From Leptospira sp. (GTDB taxonomy: Bacteria; Spirochaetota; Leptospiria; Leptospirales; Leptospiraceae), in assembly GCA_027533185.1 (NCBI GenBank), contig JAPZTS010000026.1, forward strand, positions 1 through 40,839: a stretch of DNA of 40,839 nucleotides. Direction: 5' to 3'. A program made the translations under genes and the position numbers. Positions 1 to 8,198 of the stretch are shown one piece after another. The notes under the pieces are model-generated. The model saw only the letters and a list, made by a program, of their open reading frames with translations. It made no database searches and was not told the origin of the DNA. Each line of letters starts with the position of its first letter. The stretch's first letter is position 1.

Positions 1-268
1 TAGAGGGATTGCCATTTATCAAAGATGAAAAGGAAGTAGCAAAATCACCCTCGAGGGCAAACCAAGTTGTAATATCTTTTCTCTTTTGGTTTATAAAGCC
101 TCTGAGTAGACCTCGGTTTACATAGAATATCGAATTTATACGTTCGTTAGGTTCCAAAAGAAAATTTTTCTTTTTTAGATGCCGAATTTTAGTCTTCGAT
201 GAAATATATTCTTCTAAGTCGGGCGATAGACTTAAAAACTGGTCTAGGGTTTTGTATAAAGATTCCAT
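1..268 (-). CDS. Crp/Fnr-family regulator, N-terminal part (cut by window edge)
   Basis: An open frame runs from an ATG at 266-268 leftward off the window, giving 89 codons with no stop. The translation has the cyclic-nucleotide-binding-domain look of Crp/Fnr-type regulators: an N-terminal helix (MESLYKTLDQFLSL), then KKKNFLLEPNERINSIFYVN followed by RGLLRGF and a TTWFALEGDFATSF stretch, which resembles the beta-roll and the G-D turn of the effector domain. The DNA-binding HTH would lie outside the window and cannot be checked. A weak purine-rich Shine-Dalgarno (AAAGGCAG) precedes the ATG. The next gene is on the other strand, so 269-484 is a divergent promoter region. The family call rests on the N-terminal domain only. 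Confidence 0.7.
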   Translation of the reverse strand, partial: MESLYKTLDQFLSLSPDLEEYISSKTKIRHLKKKNFLLEPNERINSIFYVNRGLLRGFINQKRKDITTWFALEGDFATSFSSLINGNPS

Positions 269-484
269 AGATCTGCCTTTCAAAATGTCTATGAAACAGA
301 AAGTTCAGGACACATGAAAAAAATCCTTTTTTGCATTTAGAATTGTGGTAAGCTACAAATTTAATCCCCGTGAGTAACCTTTACTTGGGATTTTTCTACT
401 CAATTCGTTTCTTGAAATTCAATTTAAATTGGGGTGTTTCGACTATCCAATCGTTTTTTCGCTAAATCATTTTAGGAGAATTTT

Positions 485-1408
485 ATGGGAGAGCTACTGA
501 ATTCAATTTGGGAAACCGTCTTTTTCGGAATATTTGGGGGAAACTTTCTTTTTTTAATGATTGCTTTGGCTAGTCTTTTTTGGCTGATCCAACACCGTCG
601 AAAATCCGCGAGGCAAAAAGAATCCCAATCCTCCTATGAAGAAATGGTTAAATCCCAAAAGAAAACAAACATATCCGTACAGGATGTTAAAGCTACGTAT
701 GGAACCGCTTCTTGTTACTTTGGTCTTAATCCCGATGGAACACCGCGCGTTATCAACACAGGAAAGTATGAGTTAAAAGGAAAAACGAAAGGTTTCGCCT
801 GGACCTTACAATCGTTTATTCGACTGAATGCCGCAAATTATGAAACAAGAAATTCAACCTACATCTTTAGAGAAGATGAAGTCGACATGAGCTTGAAGCT
901 TACAATGGAGAGCGTAAAATTTCAATCAGGTGAGTTCCTAATGATCATGTCAAAACCATATATGCCGGCAACCAAGAAACTTTCTTCTCTGAATGGTGGT
1001 GGAATTTTCCAAAAGCTCCTTGGCTTTCTATACGACACAGCGGCATCGGCTGCACTATCTTTTTACTCAAGTGGCTATTTTGGGGAAGAAGGAAAAAAAA
1101 TAAGAATCAAAGGAGCGCCTTCTTATGTTTCCCAAAATACGGAATTCATGGATCATTTTTATAGCATCGCTTCAAACGTTTCCTTCTTTGAAAAAATATT
1201 CTCTCCCGATTTTGAGAGATTTCTTCTAGAATGGAGAAAACAAGATCTAGGCTTTGTTAGAGAATCGGCAATCGACCTACACGGACTTCTCTTTACAGAC
1301 TCTGGTCTGACCTTGGGTGCACAATCTGCAATCATTGATCCAGAAAAAGCGGGGCTTTTAGCCGAATATGCTGCCGAAGTTTCCTTGCATATGAAAGAAA
1401 TCACGTAA
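485..1408 (+). CDS. Membrane-anchored conserved hypothetical protein
   Basis: This is a 307-residue protein with an ATG preceded by a good Shine-Dalgarno (TTAGGAGAATTTT). I see one strong transmembrane segment near residues 15-36, followed by a basic stretch (QHRRKSARQK) that should stay in the cytoplasm, so most of the protein (about 270 residues) is probably a cytoplasmic soluble domain on a single N-terminal anchor. A glycine- and alanine-rich hydrophobic patch lies around residues 165-200 and could be a second membrane-associated segment. No catalytic motif or family signature is recognisable. It stands alone: the upstream gene is divergent and the next gene is 180 bp away. Function unknown. 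Confidence 0.75.
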   Translation: MGELLNSIWETVFFGIFGGNFLFLMIALASLFWLIQHRRKSARQKESQSSYEEMVKSQKKTNISVQDVKATYGTASCYFGLNPDGTPRVINTGKYELKGKTKGFAWTLQSFIRLNAANYETRNSTYIFREDEVDMSLKLTMESVKFQSGEFLMIMSKPYMPATKKLSSLNGGGIFQKLLGFLYDTAASAALSFYSSGYFGEEGKKIRIKGAPSYVSQNTEFMDHFYSIASNVSFFEKIFSPDFERFLLEWRKQDLGFVRESAIDLHGLLFTDSGLTLGAQSAIIDPEKAGLLAEYAAEVSLHMKEIT

Positions 1409-1587
1409 AAGCACCAACGTAGTCTTGATTCAAAGGACAGAATTTCATAGTTATAGTTAAATAATCTATATTTCAAACCGGAACGGAGAAAAATTCAGAT
1501 TACATTATTTCGAATAAAGTATTCTGTTTTTATTGACTTTCTTCGTTATGCGGTCAATTTTTGTATTTGATTTCAGATTGATGATAT

Positions 1588-2469
1588 ATGAAAAAACTAA
1601 CTTTAACATTCTTATTTTTGATTTTAACTTTTATTGGATGCCCAAAACCCGAAAATGGAACATCTCCAGAGATATTGCTTCCCTTATTACCTGGTATTGC
1701 AAGCCCACAGTCCTTGGTTGTTACCTACCCGACAAACACCTTTAGATTCCAAGTCAACTCAGCCATTTCTCCAGTTTCTCCTACCTTGAGCGCCACTGCA
1801 ACTAGCTGCACTATTAGTCCTACCTTACCGAACGGACTTTCTTTAAATAGCACAACCTGTGCCATCACTGGAACACCAACCAATATGCAACCGTCAGCTT
1901 CCTACACAATCACAGCGTCCAACTCAGAATCAAGTGGACAAACGAAAATAGGCATAGCGGTTTCCTGCGCAACCTGCAGAATCTTTATCACATCGACAGC
2001 CTACTCGGGCAATCTAGGTGGAGCTTCCGGAGCTGACGCAAAATGCAATGCCGATGGGGCTCGACCTAGTACAACTAGCACTTACAAGGCGATGGTCACC
2101 GATGCAACTCGGCGCGCTTGTACAACGGTTGATTGTAGTGGTGGAATTTCTGAAAATTTAGATTGGGTATTTTATCCAAATAAAATGTACCACCGCGCGG
2201 ATGGTACGACTCAAGTTATGACTACAAATTCTGCAGGTATTTCAACATTTCCACTTAATACTGGTTTCGCGTCGGGAGCCGCAAATTCACACTGGACGGG
2301 TATGAACAACACTTGGACCAGTAGTGCTAACAATTGTAATAATTGGACAAATAGCTCTTCTGGAAATGGGAACATAGGAATAAATAATAACGCTTCGACT
2401 TTCGCTATTTTCAATTCCTCGCCATCTTGTAACCAACCCAGTGTTTTCCTCGCTTGTGTGGAACAGTAA
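1588..2469 (+). CDS. DUF1554 lipoprotein with Ig-like (He_PIG) domain
   Basis: This is a 293-residue predicted lipoprotein. Residues 1-18 form a signal peptide ending in the lipobox FIGC (Cys18). Residues about 48-125 look like a putative Ig (He_PIG) domain: LPNGLSLNSTTCAITGTPTN followed by YTITASN. Residues about 130-293 match the DUF1554 fold, a C-type-lectin/endostatin-like module common in Leptospira surface lipoproteins such as the Len family: it starts RIFITSTAYSGNLGGASGAD, includes WVFYPNKMY and a Trp/Asn-rich WTGMNNTW core, and ends with paired cysteines in FLACVEQ. In other DUF1554 proteins this module is surface exposed and can bind host or extracellular-matrix ligands; whether that applies here is unknown. 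No clear Shine-Dalgarno is visible before the ATG. Confidence 0.85.
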   Translation: MKKLTLTFLFLILTFIGCPKPENGTSPEILLPLLPGIASPQSLVVTYPTNTFRFQVNSAISPVSPTLSATATSCTISPTLPNGLSLNSTTCAITGTPTNMQPSASYTITASNSESSGQTKIGIAVSCATCRIFITSTAYSGNLGGASGADAKCNADGARPSTTSTYKAMVTDATRRACTTVDCSGGISENLDWVFYPNKMYHRADGTTQVMTTNSAGISTFPLNTGFASGAANSHWTGMNNTWTSSANNCNNWTNSSSGNGNIGINNNASTFAIFNSSPSCNQPSVFLACVEQ

Positions 2470-3059
2470 ATCTTCTTCAGATCCAAATTTGTGGCCTGAA
2501 TTGGATTAAAGCCAGTTTATTGATTTAGTCCCTATACTCTGAAAAAGTATAAACGGTATTAGTTTGCGTAGCATGACATCCAATTTTTAGGTATACCTAT
2601 CGTCTTACACAGTTTTCAACTGCTTTGTCCTGGATGTATATTGCATGGATTACCCCGAACGCAGAGACTCGCAAACAATTTTTTCGTCGAAACAAGTGAA
2701 AGTCATTGGAATACACACGGCCTTGGAATATCGGAATCCTGAATTTCTACATTGAGGAAATTGCAACGATGCTTTTGATTTTTCATTTCATAAAACTTAC
2801 ATTTAAAACACATTCATTGTGTGGTAATGATGCCCATTTCTTGAAAATTTTTAATCAAACTTTGAAGACTGACAAATAGAGATTTGCATCCTTCATCAAT
2901 TTGGAAAGTCTTTTGAATCTAACTGCAAATTACATTTTTGAGCTTAAATTTTGCACTACGAAGAACAACTGAATTTGGATGTCTGATTTATACAATACGA
3001 GCTATCTTCTTTCAAGTAAGGTTATTTTATCAATTATTTGATTGAGGAGAAAAACGTTG
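2470..3059. other. Gene-poor stretch with a decayed gene
   Basis: This stretch of about 590 bp has no intact gene. Its first half (2572-2755) carries the thioredoxin-fold remnant listed separately. In 2756-3040 I could not follow the remnant further in any frame and saw no RNA gene or terminator. The end carries the GAGGAG ribosome-binding site (3044-3049) of the next gene. Confidence 0.5.
2572..2755 (+). pseudogene. Remnant of a CPGC thioredoxin/redoxin-family gene
   Basis: Two overlapping frames together give a recognisable thioredoxin-fold fragment. One frame, open after the TAG at 2569-2571, reads GIPIVLHSFQLLCPGC and then ILHGLPRTQRLANNFF. The codons for the CPGC redox pair are at 2626-2637. 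About 25 codons later the homology jumps frame and continues as VKVIGIHTALEYRNPEFL before a TGA at 2753-2755. This CPGC..HG.P...R pattern followed by a VIG.HT strand is what I know from redoxin-family proteins. There is no start codon, at least one frameshift, and no C-terminal half, so it is a decayed gene. The assignment depends on visual family recognition. Confidence 0.55.
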
Positions 3060-3521
3060 ATGAATAAAGCATATTGTATCTTTATATTGTCATTTTTCAT
3101 TTTATTTTGTAATGAAAATAAAATTGAAAGTAAATCTAAAGCAAGGGTGCCGAATGCCGTAGGTTGGTTTGATATCTATGTTGAAGATATGGAAAGGGCT
3201 TCCATATTTTATGAAAAGATTTGTAACCAGAAACTACAGGACTTAAACGATCCCACAGGTGAAACAATAATGAAAGTTTTTGTAGGTGAAATGAATGCCT
3301 ATGGTTCTTCCGGCGCATTAGTAAAGTCAAAATACGCTAAACCAGGTAAAGGTGGGACATTGATCTATTTTAGCGTAGAAGATTCTGCGGTCAGCGAATC
3401 GAAAGTAAATCAATTGGGAGGAAAAGTGATTCGACCCAAATTTTCCATAGGCAAATTTGGATTTGTAACAATTTTAGAAGATTCTGAAGGAAACTTGATA
3501 GGGTTAAATTCAAAAAAATAG
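3060..3521 (+). CDS. VOC (glyoxalase/bleomycin-resistance fold) lipoprotein
   Basis: This is a 153-residue protein if it starts at the ATG at 3060. I prefer that ATG because the Shine-Dalgarno GAGGAG (3044-3049) lies about 10 nt upstream. A TTG at 3042 is also in frame but overlaps that site. Residues 1-17 form a lipoprotein signal (SFFILFC, Cys17). The rest is one VOC module with the two beta-alpha-beta-beta-beta halves: GWFDIYVEDMERASIFYEKI begins the first half, GTLIYFSVEDSAVSESKVNQ the second, and it ends with FVTILEDSEGNLIGL. VOC enzymes are normally cytoplasmic, so the lipoprotein signal is unusual. The metal ligands typical of glyoxalase I are not obvious, so the substrate is unknown. 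Confidence 0.8.
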   Translation: MNKAYCIFILSFFILFCNENKIESKSKARVPNAVGWFDIYVEDMERASIFYEKICNQKLQDLNDPTGETIMKVFVGEMNAYGSSGALVKSKYAKPGKGGTLIYFSVEDSAVSESKVNQLGGKVIRPKFSIGKFGFVTILEDSEGNLIGLNSKK

Positions 3522-3529
3522 ATTAACTA

Positions 3530-3547
3530 TTACACATAGATGTGTAA
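3530..3547. repeat. Perfect 18-bp palindrome after the VOC gene
   Basis: TTACACAT and ATGTGTAA flank a two-base centre (AG), nine bases after the stop codon at 3521. There is no T-run on either side, so it is a poor intrinsic terminator. It may be a protein-binding site or a terminator stem of an unusual kind. Confidence 0.5.
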
Positions 3548-3745
3548 AGAGCCTTACATATCAAAACATCCGGCATTATTTGTGAACTTTTTATTGTCCA
3601 CATGGTGTCGGATGCTCCATACAAGCAGAGTAACAATCCCTCATCGCCTTCTCATTCACGGCAACCACAGTTCTAAGTGACAGTGTTCTTTGAAAGACCA
3701 AAACTAAAACAGCTCATTTAATGGAAAAACTTGAAAAACAAAATC

Positions 3746-4675
3746 TTAAAACTTTACTCGCCTAGACTTGAAAGAACTTTTCATTTTGAAACGACCAGAT
3801 CGTACTTTAGATCGACCACTCATTTTAAAGCGATTCGAATTGATTTTAAGTGATTTAAATTGAAATCGATTGGGAGAGAATGAAAATCTACCAGGCGATA
3901 CATACATTCTCTTTTGAATAGCTTGGAAGAGTCCCGTTAGGTCAAAGCTTTCTGTAACCATAGCTCCACCAGCAGATTCCTCTCCTTCCTCATCCTCATA
4001 ATAAATAAAATCAGAAACATCGGATGTGACATCTTCCGATTTTACGTCGCCCAAAATATAGATACGCGAATGAAAATCAATCAACTTGTCTATTGCCAAT
4101 TCAATTTCTTTTTGCAATTCATGTGGATTCGAGGTAATCGGGAGATTGGCATTTCTGGTAAGAACATATAGGAAGTCATTCACGAGAAATACCATCAAAA
4201 CATAAGAGTTAAATGGTGGAATAACAAGAGAATCGTTTTTGGGATTTTGTACGGTAATAAGAAAGTAAACTGTTCCGTTTCTAAATTCAGGACTGTATTG
4301 CGAAAGAATTAAATTAGCTTTCATCGAACCTGAATTTAACTTATCTAATATATCATTTGTAACAAAATCAGATAAAGCTTTTTCTTTTCCCTTTTCATTT
4401 ACTTTTAGAGTAAACTCTGGTTTTACTGGCAATGCTTGGATTTTAAAAAGTCCAAATTCTTCTTGGTAAAAACTGACTCCATTTTTTTGGTCTTCCATAA
4501 CCGCATATCTTGCATCAACAGGAATAAAACAGGCAAATTTTCCGAAAGGTGATTCATACAGATTACCTTCAATATCACCATGTTCTAAATCAGGATTGCG
4601 ATAAATTTCAAAGGTCTGACAATTTAGGAATACATTGCATACGAGGAGTAAGAGTCTGATTTGAGATCGAATCAC
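3746..4675 (-). CDS. Hypothetical lipoprotein with a basic C-terminal tail
   Basis: This is a 309-residue predicted lipoprotein. It starts at a GTG (4673-4675) that overlaps the TGA of the upstream gene (GTGA), so it is translationally coupled to it. Residues 1-19 form a signal ending in the lipobox FLNC. The middle is a soluble domain without a known signature. Around residues 225-235 there is an acidic run (YEDEEGEES), and the last 50 residues are strikingly rich in Arg, Lys, Ser and Phe, with repeated RF/RFKM elements (NRFQFKS, NRFKMSG, GRFKMKS). That basic tail looks like low-complexity sequence and might bind nucleic acid, LPS or peptidoglycan, but this is only inference. Function unknown. 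Confidence 0.75.
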   Translation of the reverse strand: MIRSQIRLLLLVCNVFLNCQTFEIYRNPDLEHGDIEGNLYESPFGKFACFIPVDARYAVMEDQKNGVSFYQEEFGLFKIQALPVKPEFTLKVNEKGKEKALSDFVTNDILDKLNSGSMKANLILSQYSPEFRNGTVYFLITVQNPKNDSLVIPPFNSYVLMVFLVNDFLYVLTRNANLPITSNPHELQKEIELAIDKLIDFHSRIYILGDVKSEDVTSDVSDFIYYEDEEGEESAGGAMVTESFDLTGLFQAIQKRMYVSPGRFSFSPNRFQFKSLKINSNRFKMSGRSKVRSGRFKMKSSFKSRRVKF

Positions 4676-5556
4676 TTCTTTAGCTCCTCTGTTAACATAT
4701 CTAAAAACATTTCTTCCGATTCCTCAGAGAATCGATATTCCATGTGAAAATCTGAAACGTTTGCAAATACATTGAATGTAGGTAAAAAGAAAACGGAAAT
4801 CCATTTTTCGTAACCCATCGAAAACTGGAACGTCTCCTGTGTTTTTTTTAGTTTATTTCTTCGAATAACGCTGTAATGGTGGGATTCTTGATTGTATTCC
4901 GGAAAAACCCAAAAAGTGATTCTTGCTAAAGTAATATAGAATCTGCTGTCCTTTGATTCTTTTTGAACTTCAGAGAAATACAAAGTTTCATCACAATCTC
5001 CAAGGTCCTGTTGAACGGGATTATCAGTGCCGTAAAAAAAATCTGTGTGGCTATCAATTATGTCAGCATAGGTTTTCAAAATTTCTGCCAATACAAAGTT
5101 GTTTTTCCATTTTTTATTTATTTCCGAATATCTCGCAAAACTTCTATTTGCTTTTAGAAAATCCAATACTTTATTTTGCCGAAAGGATTCAGGCAACCCA
5201 TACACTACTTTTTTAATTTGAAACTGGTATTTTGATTTCAGACGACTCTGTAAAAAATTCAGAAATTCTGGTTCGACACCGACGTAACTTGGCTCTTCAA
5301 CCAATACTTTTTCCATTTCGTACGTTTCTTGAATTGGATCAATTGGATAGTTAAATTCTTTATGGCGAGGAGCTTTATATCGTATTTTTGCCACCAAACA
5401 AAACTTTGGTTTGTAAGAGATTGGAGAAATTGGATAGGTTAATCGAAAAGGACTACCTTCAGACGAATTGATTTCTTTCGTATACCACCCAATCTGACAG
5501 TTTGTAAGTAGAATGACGAATGTAAGTAAGAAGAGAATGATACATAGTCTTCGCAT
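4672..5556 (-). CDS. Hypothetical lipoprotein, first gene of a two-gene unit
   Basis: The frame is open from 5676, but I place the start at the ATG at 5554-5556 because the protein then begins MRRLCIILFLLTFVILLTNC, a complete lipoprotein signal with lipobox LTNC (Cys20). The longer version would add 40 residues before that signal, which makes no sense for export. The mature part, about 275 residues, has no family signature I recognise. It contains scattered aromatic residues and an acidic C-terminus (EESEEMFLDMLTEELKK). Its stop overlaps the GTG of the next lipoprotein gene, so the two are probably co-expressed and may act together at the cell envelope. Confidence 0.7.
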   Translation of the reverse strand: MRRLCIILFLLTFVILLTNCQIGWYTKEINSSEGSPFRLTYPISPISYKPKFCLVAKIRYKAPRHKEFNYPIDPIQETYEMEKVLVEEPSYVGVEPEFLNFLQSRLKSKYQFQIKKVVYGLPESFRQNKVLDFLKANRSFARYSEINKKWKNNFVLAEILKTYADIIDSHTDFFYGTDNPVQQDLGDCDETLYFSEVQKESKDSRFYITLARITFWVFPEYNQESHHYSVIRRNKLKKTQETFQFSMGYEKWISVFFLPTFNVFANVSDFHMEYRFSEESEEMFLDMLTEELKK

Positions 5557-5676
5557 CTTCAGCCAAGATAGAAGACCTAAAGAAGCGAAGGAAATCTTTT
5601 TTTTAAAAAGCCAAAAGCTGAAAAACGAGAGGGGTGGCGCCGAGTAAAAAAGGCTTGCTCTCTCCCCGAAACTCAT

Positions 5677-5959
5677 TATCCTAAATCCGTTTCAAAATCT
5701 AACGGAAGGAGAAAGTAAGATAAGAATCTTCGTTTCCGCTTTTTCCGTCCATTACCGAAGGGGTATTCCATGAGACCGATTCTTTTCACTTTGTTATGTC
5801 TTTTCAGTTTTAGACCCATGTGAATGTAATGACCGTTCTGGCTATTCTTATAGAGGATACATATACTCAGGACGAAACAAAGCTTTTACGTTTAACGTTT
5901 GGGATCGATGTGTATACTGCCGTTTCATTCATGATATCAACTTTCGCAAGGAATGGAAG
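5677..5959. other. Intergenic region with a frameshifted reading frame
   Basis: An ATG at 5770 with a strong Shine-Dalgarno (GAAGGGG, 5756-5762) opens a 17-codon peptide with a signal-like start (MRPILFTLLCLFSFRPM) and stops at 5821. The +1 frame, open from 5774, continues without a stop into the membrane-protein gene that is called from 5960. That frame reads CECNDRSGYSYRGYIY and later WDRCVYCRFIHD before joining the DUF6498 frame. The region is thus either a frameshifted 5' part of the downstream gene or two separate small reading frames. Confidence 0.4.
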
Positions 5960-6706
5960 TTGCCTTTGAAGATCCCTGTTTCACTGCTCCTTCGATTCGC
6001 ACACTTCTTCACTAGGGAGAATTTTTACCTCTCCCTGCTTTTAGTTTTCCTTTCGAACGTCGTTCCACTTGTAGGTGTACTTTTCTTAGAATGGTCGATT
6101 ATCAAAATCCTCTACGCATACACGGTTGAAAGTTTTTTACTTATAATCTTTGGTTTACCTAAAATTTTGACCGCAAAACAAAAATTTCCCAAAAAGAAAT
6201 GGGAACAAAATCTTGGAAGCAGTGCATATGAAAGTACGGCTCTCTTTGGGTTTGCCATGTTTGCTTTTTTAGGAGCTCACGTTACGATCTTACTACCATT
6301 GATCCATGCCTTACTCGGAGGAAATGGTTATGAAAGTTATTATGCTTTTTTTAAAACGGAACTTTTGAGTATACCTTTTGAGGAAAGTTTAACATTCGAA
6401 AAACTATTCTCGAACTCCTTTCTCTTAAACATGAGTTTATGCACTATTTCTCTAGGAGAATCTTTATTTCTTTTTTTCAAAAACAAGGAATTTCTGAAGT
6501 TCAACCATGAGCACTTTGCCTACCAAATGGTAATCCGAATTGGATTTGCGCAAGGTACGTTACTTTTTTCTCTTCCACTATTAGCCTTTGTCCTTTGGTT
6601 ATTTCCGGAAAGCATTGCTCCTATTCTTTGTTTTCTTTGGGTATTTTTCAAATTAATCTTGGATCTCATCTATCTTTACAATCGTTTCCACAAAGAGAAA
6701 TCATAA
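5960..6706 (+). CDS. DUF6498-like integral membrane protein
   Basis: This is a 248-residue polytopic membrane protein with about five to six hydrophobic segments (near residues 22-45, 48-66, 93-118, 150-172, 190-212 and 215-238). The N-terminal pattern (NVVPLVGVLFLEWSIIKIL, then YAYTVESFLLIIFGLPKIL) matches DUF6498 membrane proteins, which start with a similar VLPL.GVLFF.W....I...Y..E motif. The only start in this frame is a TTG at 5960. The frame stays open upstream to 5774 without ATG or GTG, and I describe a possible frameshift there. Function is unknown. An AraC regulator starts 38 bp downstream and could be co-transcribed. Confidence 0.75.
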   Translation: MPLKIPVSLLLRFAHFFTRENFYLSLLLVFLSNVVPLVGVLFLEWSIIKILYAYTVESFLLIIFGLPKILTAKQKFPKKKWEQNLGSSAYESTALFGFAMFAFLGAHVTILLPLIHALLGGNGYESYYAFFKTELLSIPFEESLTFEKLFSNSFLLNMSLCTISLGESLFLFFKNKEFLKFNHEHFAYQMVIRIGFAQGTLLFSLPLLAFVLWLFPESIAPILCFLWVFFKLILDLIYLYNRFHKEKS

Positions 6707-6744
6707 GTATGATGTAACTAATTTTTATACAAGATCTATCTACT

Positions 6745-7527
6745 ATGAAACTGAAAGAATTTAAGATTTCCCAAGATCCCCAGAACGAAAAATACATCTA
6801 CCTTGGCAATCAGGAACTCCTCTACATGGGAAAGATATTATCCCTTTCAGTCCACTCCCACATTACCTGGACACTGTGTTTGCCCTTGCATGGCGAAATT
6901 AGATACGAATCAAAAGAAGAGACTTATAAAACGAATCAAGCTTTCCTGATTCCTCCTAAAGTGGACCACCAAATAGAAGGGTACGGCTCCTATCTCGCAT
7001 TTGTTTTTTTCGAGAAGTACTCTCCGTACGCTCCAGAGATATCCGGAGGTTCTAAAATTATAAGACTAGAGGAAAGAGAACTTTCACCCCTGAAAGTAGA
7101 GCTTACCCAATTGATGCAACACAAAGAAAAAGAAAATCATAATCTTAATTTAATATTGGATAATTTGCATATCCCTATCCAAAGAAAATCAAAAATGGAT
7201 GATCGAATCCTTGTGGTCCAAAAACTCCTACTCCAAAAGGATTTAGAAACCCAGAAATCCCTTGTGGAACTGGCAGCTTCCGTTGGGCTTTCCGAATCCC
7301 GTTTGAGCCATCTCTTTCGCGAACAAATGGGAATCCCAATTTCGTCGTACAGGGTCTGGATACGGATTCGGAACTTAGCAGATGCATTGAAAAAAAATCG
7401 CAAACTGACAGATGCCGCACATTCCTCTGGATTTTTTGATTCCTCTCATTTGCATCGAGTGTTCAAACAATACTTTGGAATCAATCCTAAGAACGTGTTC
7501 GCAGACGCTTTTATACATTGGATCTAA
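6745..7527 (+). CDS. AraC-family transcriptional regulator with cupin sensor domain
   Basis: This is a 260-residue cytoplasmic regulator. The N-terminal part (about 20-110) is a cupin-like sensor domain (HSHITWTLCLPLHGEIRYES, FLIPPKVDHQIEGYG), typical of AraC proteins that bind small molecules. The C-terminal part (about 160-258) holds the two helix-turn-helices: QKSLVELAASVGLSESRLSH followed by LFREQMGIPISSYR, and LTDAAHSSGFFDSSHLHRVF followed by KQYFGINPKNVF. It lies between a DUF6498 protein and a small four-helix membrane protein on the same strand; these neighbours are plausible targets, but no operator was identified. The Shine-Dalgarno is weak. Confidence 0.9.
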   Translation: MKLKEFKISQDPQNEKYIYLGNQELLYMGKILSLSVHSHITWTLCLPLHGEIRYESKEETYKTNQAFLIPPKVDHQIEGYGSYLAFVFFEKYSPYAPEISGGSKIIRLEERELSPLKVELTQLMQHKEKENHNLNLILDNLHIPIQRKSKMDDRILVVQKLLLQKDLETQKSLVELAASVGLSESRLSHLFREQMGIPISSYRVWIRIRNLADALKKNRKLTDAAHSSGFFDSSHLHRVFKQYFGINPKNVFADAFIHWI

Positions 7528-7671
7528 GATTGAATAGGTAAGAAAAAATTTTCATCGGTCACTCTGAAAGAGACTTAGTTTTTGCAATTAAATCCGACAG
7601 ACTCCTCCAAATATCTTCCTCATAGCAGATTTATACAATTTTTATGAATACAATGTTTTACAATTCAAAGT

Positions 7672-8061
7672 ATGATCACTTACAATTCGCTCATTTCAAT
7701 ATCCTTCTTTGTAGTCGGAATCATCCACACATTACCTATTCTGGGTGCATCGAGCAACCAAACATTAGAAAAACTCTATGGTCTCCCAATCGAAGATGCA
7801 AACCTATCCCTGCTTCTAAGACATAGGGCTATTTTATTTGCATGTGTATCTCTGGTATTTTATTATGCTGCATTTGATTCAAGATATCGAGTCATCGGTT
7901 TTTGGATCGGATATATGAGTATTTTGTCCTTTATCTTGTTTTATTATCAAAACAAAGATTTGAATGCTAACCTCAAAAGAGTTTTCCTAATGGATACCAT
8001 TGCTCTGGTATTCCTAATTTTGGGAACATTCCTATATCTTTTCTCCTCTGAGAGGAACTAA
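7672..8061 (+). CDS. Small four-helix membrane protein
   Basis: This is a 129-residue protein with four clear transmembrane segments (near 6-25, 48-67, 72-92 and 105-124) and a charged loop carrying YGLPIEDANLSLLLRHRAIL between the first two. The arrangement resembles small membrane proteins often found next to AraC regulators and sometimes mislabelled phosphopantetheine adenylyltransferase, but I have no functional evidence. Its ATG has a weak AAAG Shine-Dalgarno. It follows the AraC gene after 144 bp and is probably terminated by the hairpin at 8130. Confidence 0.7.
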   Translation: MITYNSLISISFFVVGIIHTLPILGASSNQTLEKLYGLPIEDANLSLLLRHRAILFACVSLVFYYAAFDSRYRVIGFWIGYMSILSFILFYYQNKDLNANLKRVFLMDTIALVFLILGTFLYLFSSERN

Positions 8062-8129
8062 AGTTATTCGGTGAAAAGAAAGTATTTTCCGTCTCTCTTT
8101 GTCAGAATCCGCGAATGAAATGTCAGCAT

Positions 8130-8155
8130 AAACGAAGAAGGATCTTCTTCGTTTT
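8130..8155 (+). terminator. Probable intrinsic terminator hairpin
   Basis: A perfect 11-bp stem, AAACGAAGAAG / CTTCTTCGTTT, has a three-base loop (GAT) and is followed by a short T-run (GTTTTGAT). It lies 69 bp after the membrane-protein gene and 44 bp before the next start, so it most likely ends the upstream transcript. The U-tract is short, so efficiency is uncertain. Confidence 0.55.
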
Positions 8156-8198
8156 GATAATCTACATGTATCAATTGAATTGAATCATGAGGAGATTT

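Noticed and set aside
3566..3615. CATCCGGCA...TGTCGGATG inverted repeat as insertion-sequence ends
   Set aside because: Only six to eight matching bases about 40 bp apart, with no transposase frame and no target-site duplication.
5557..5676. Longer start of the first coupled lipoprotein
   Set aside because: It would place 40 residues before a complete lipoprotein signal; the internal ATG gives the signal directly.
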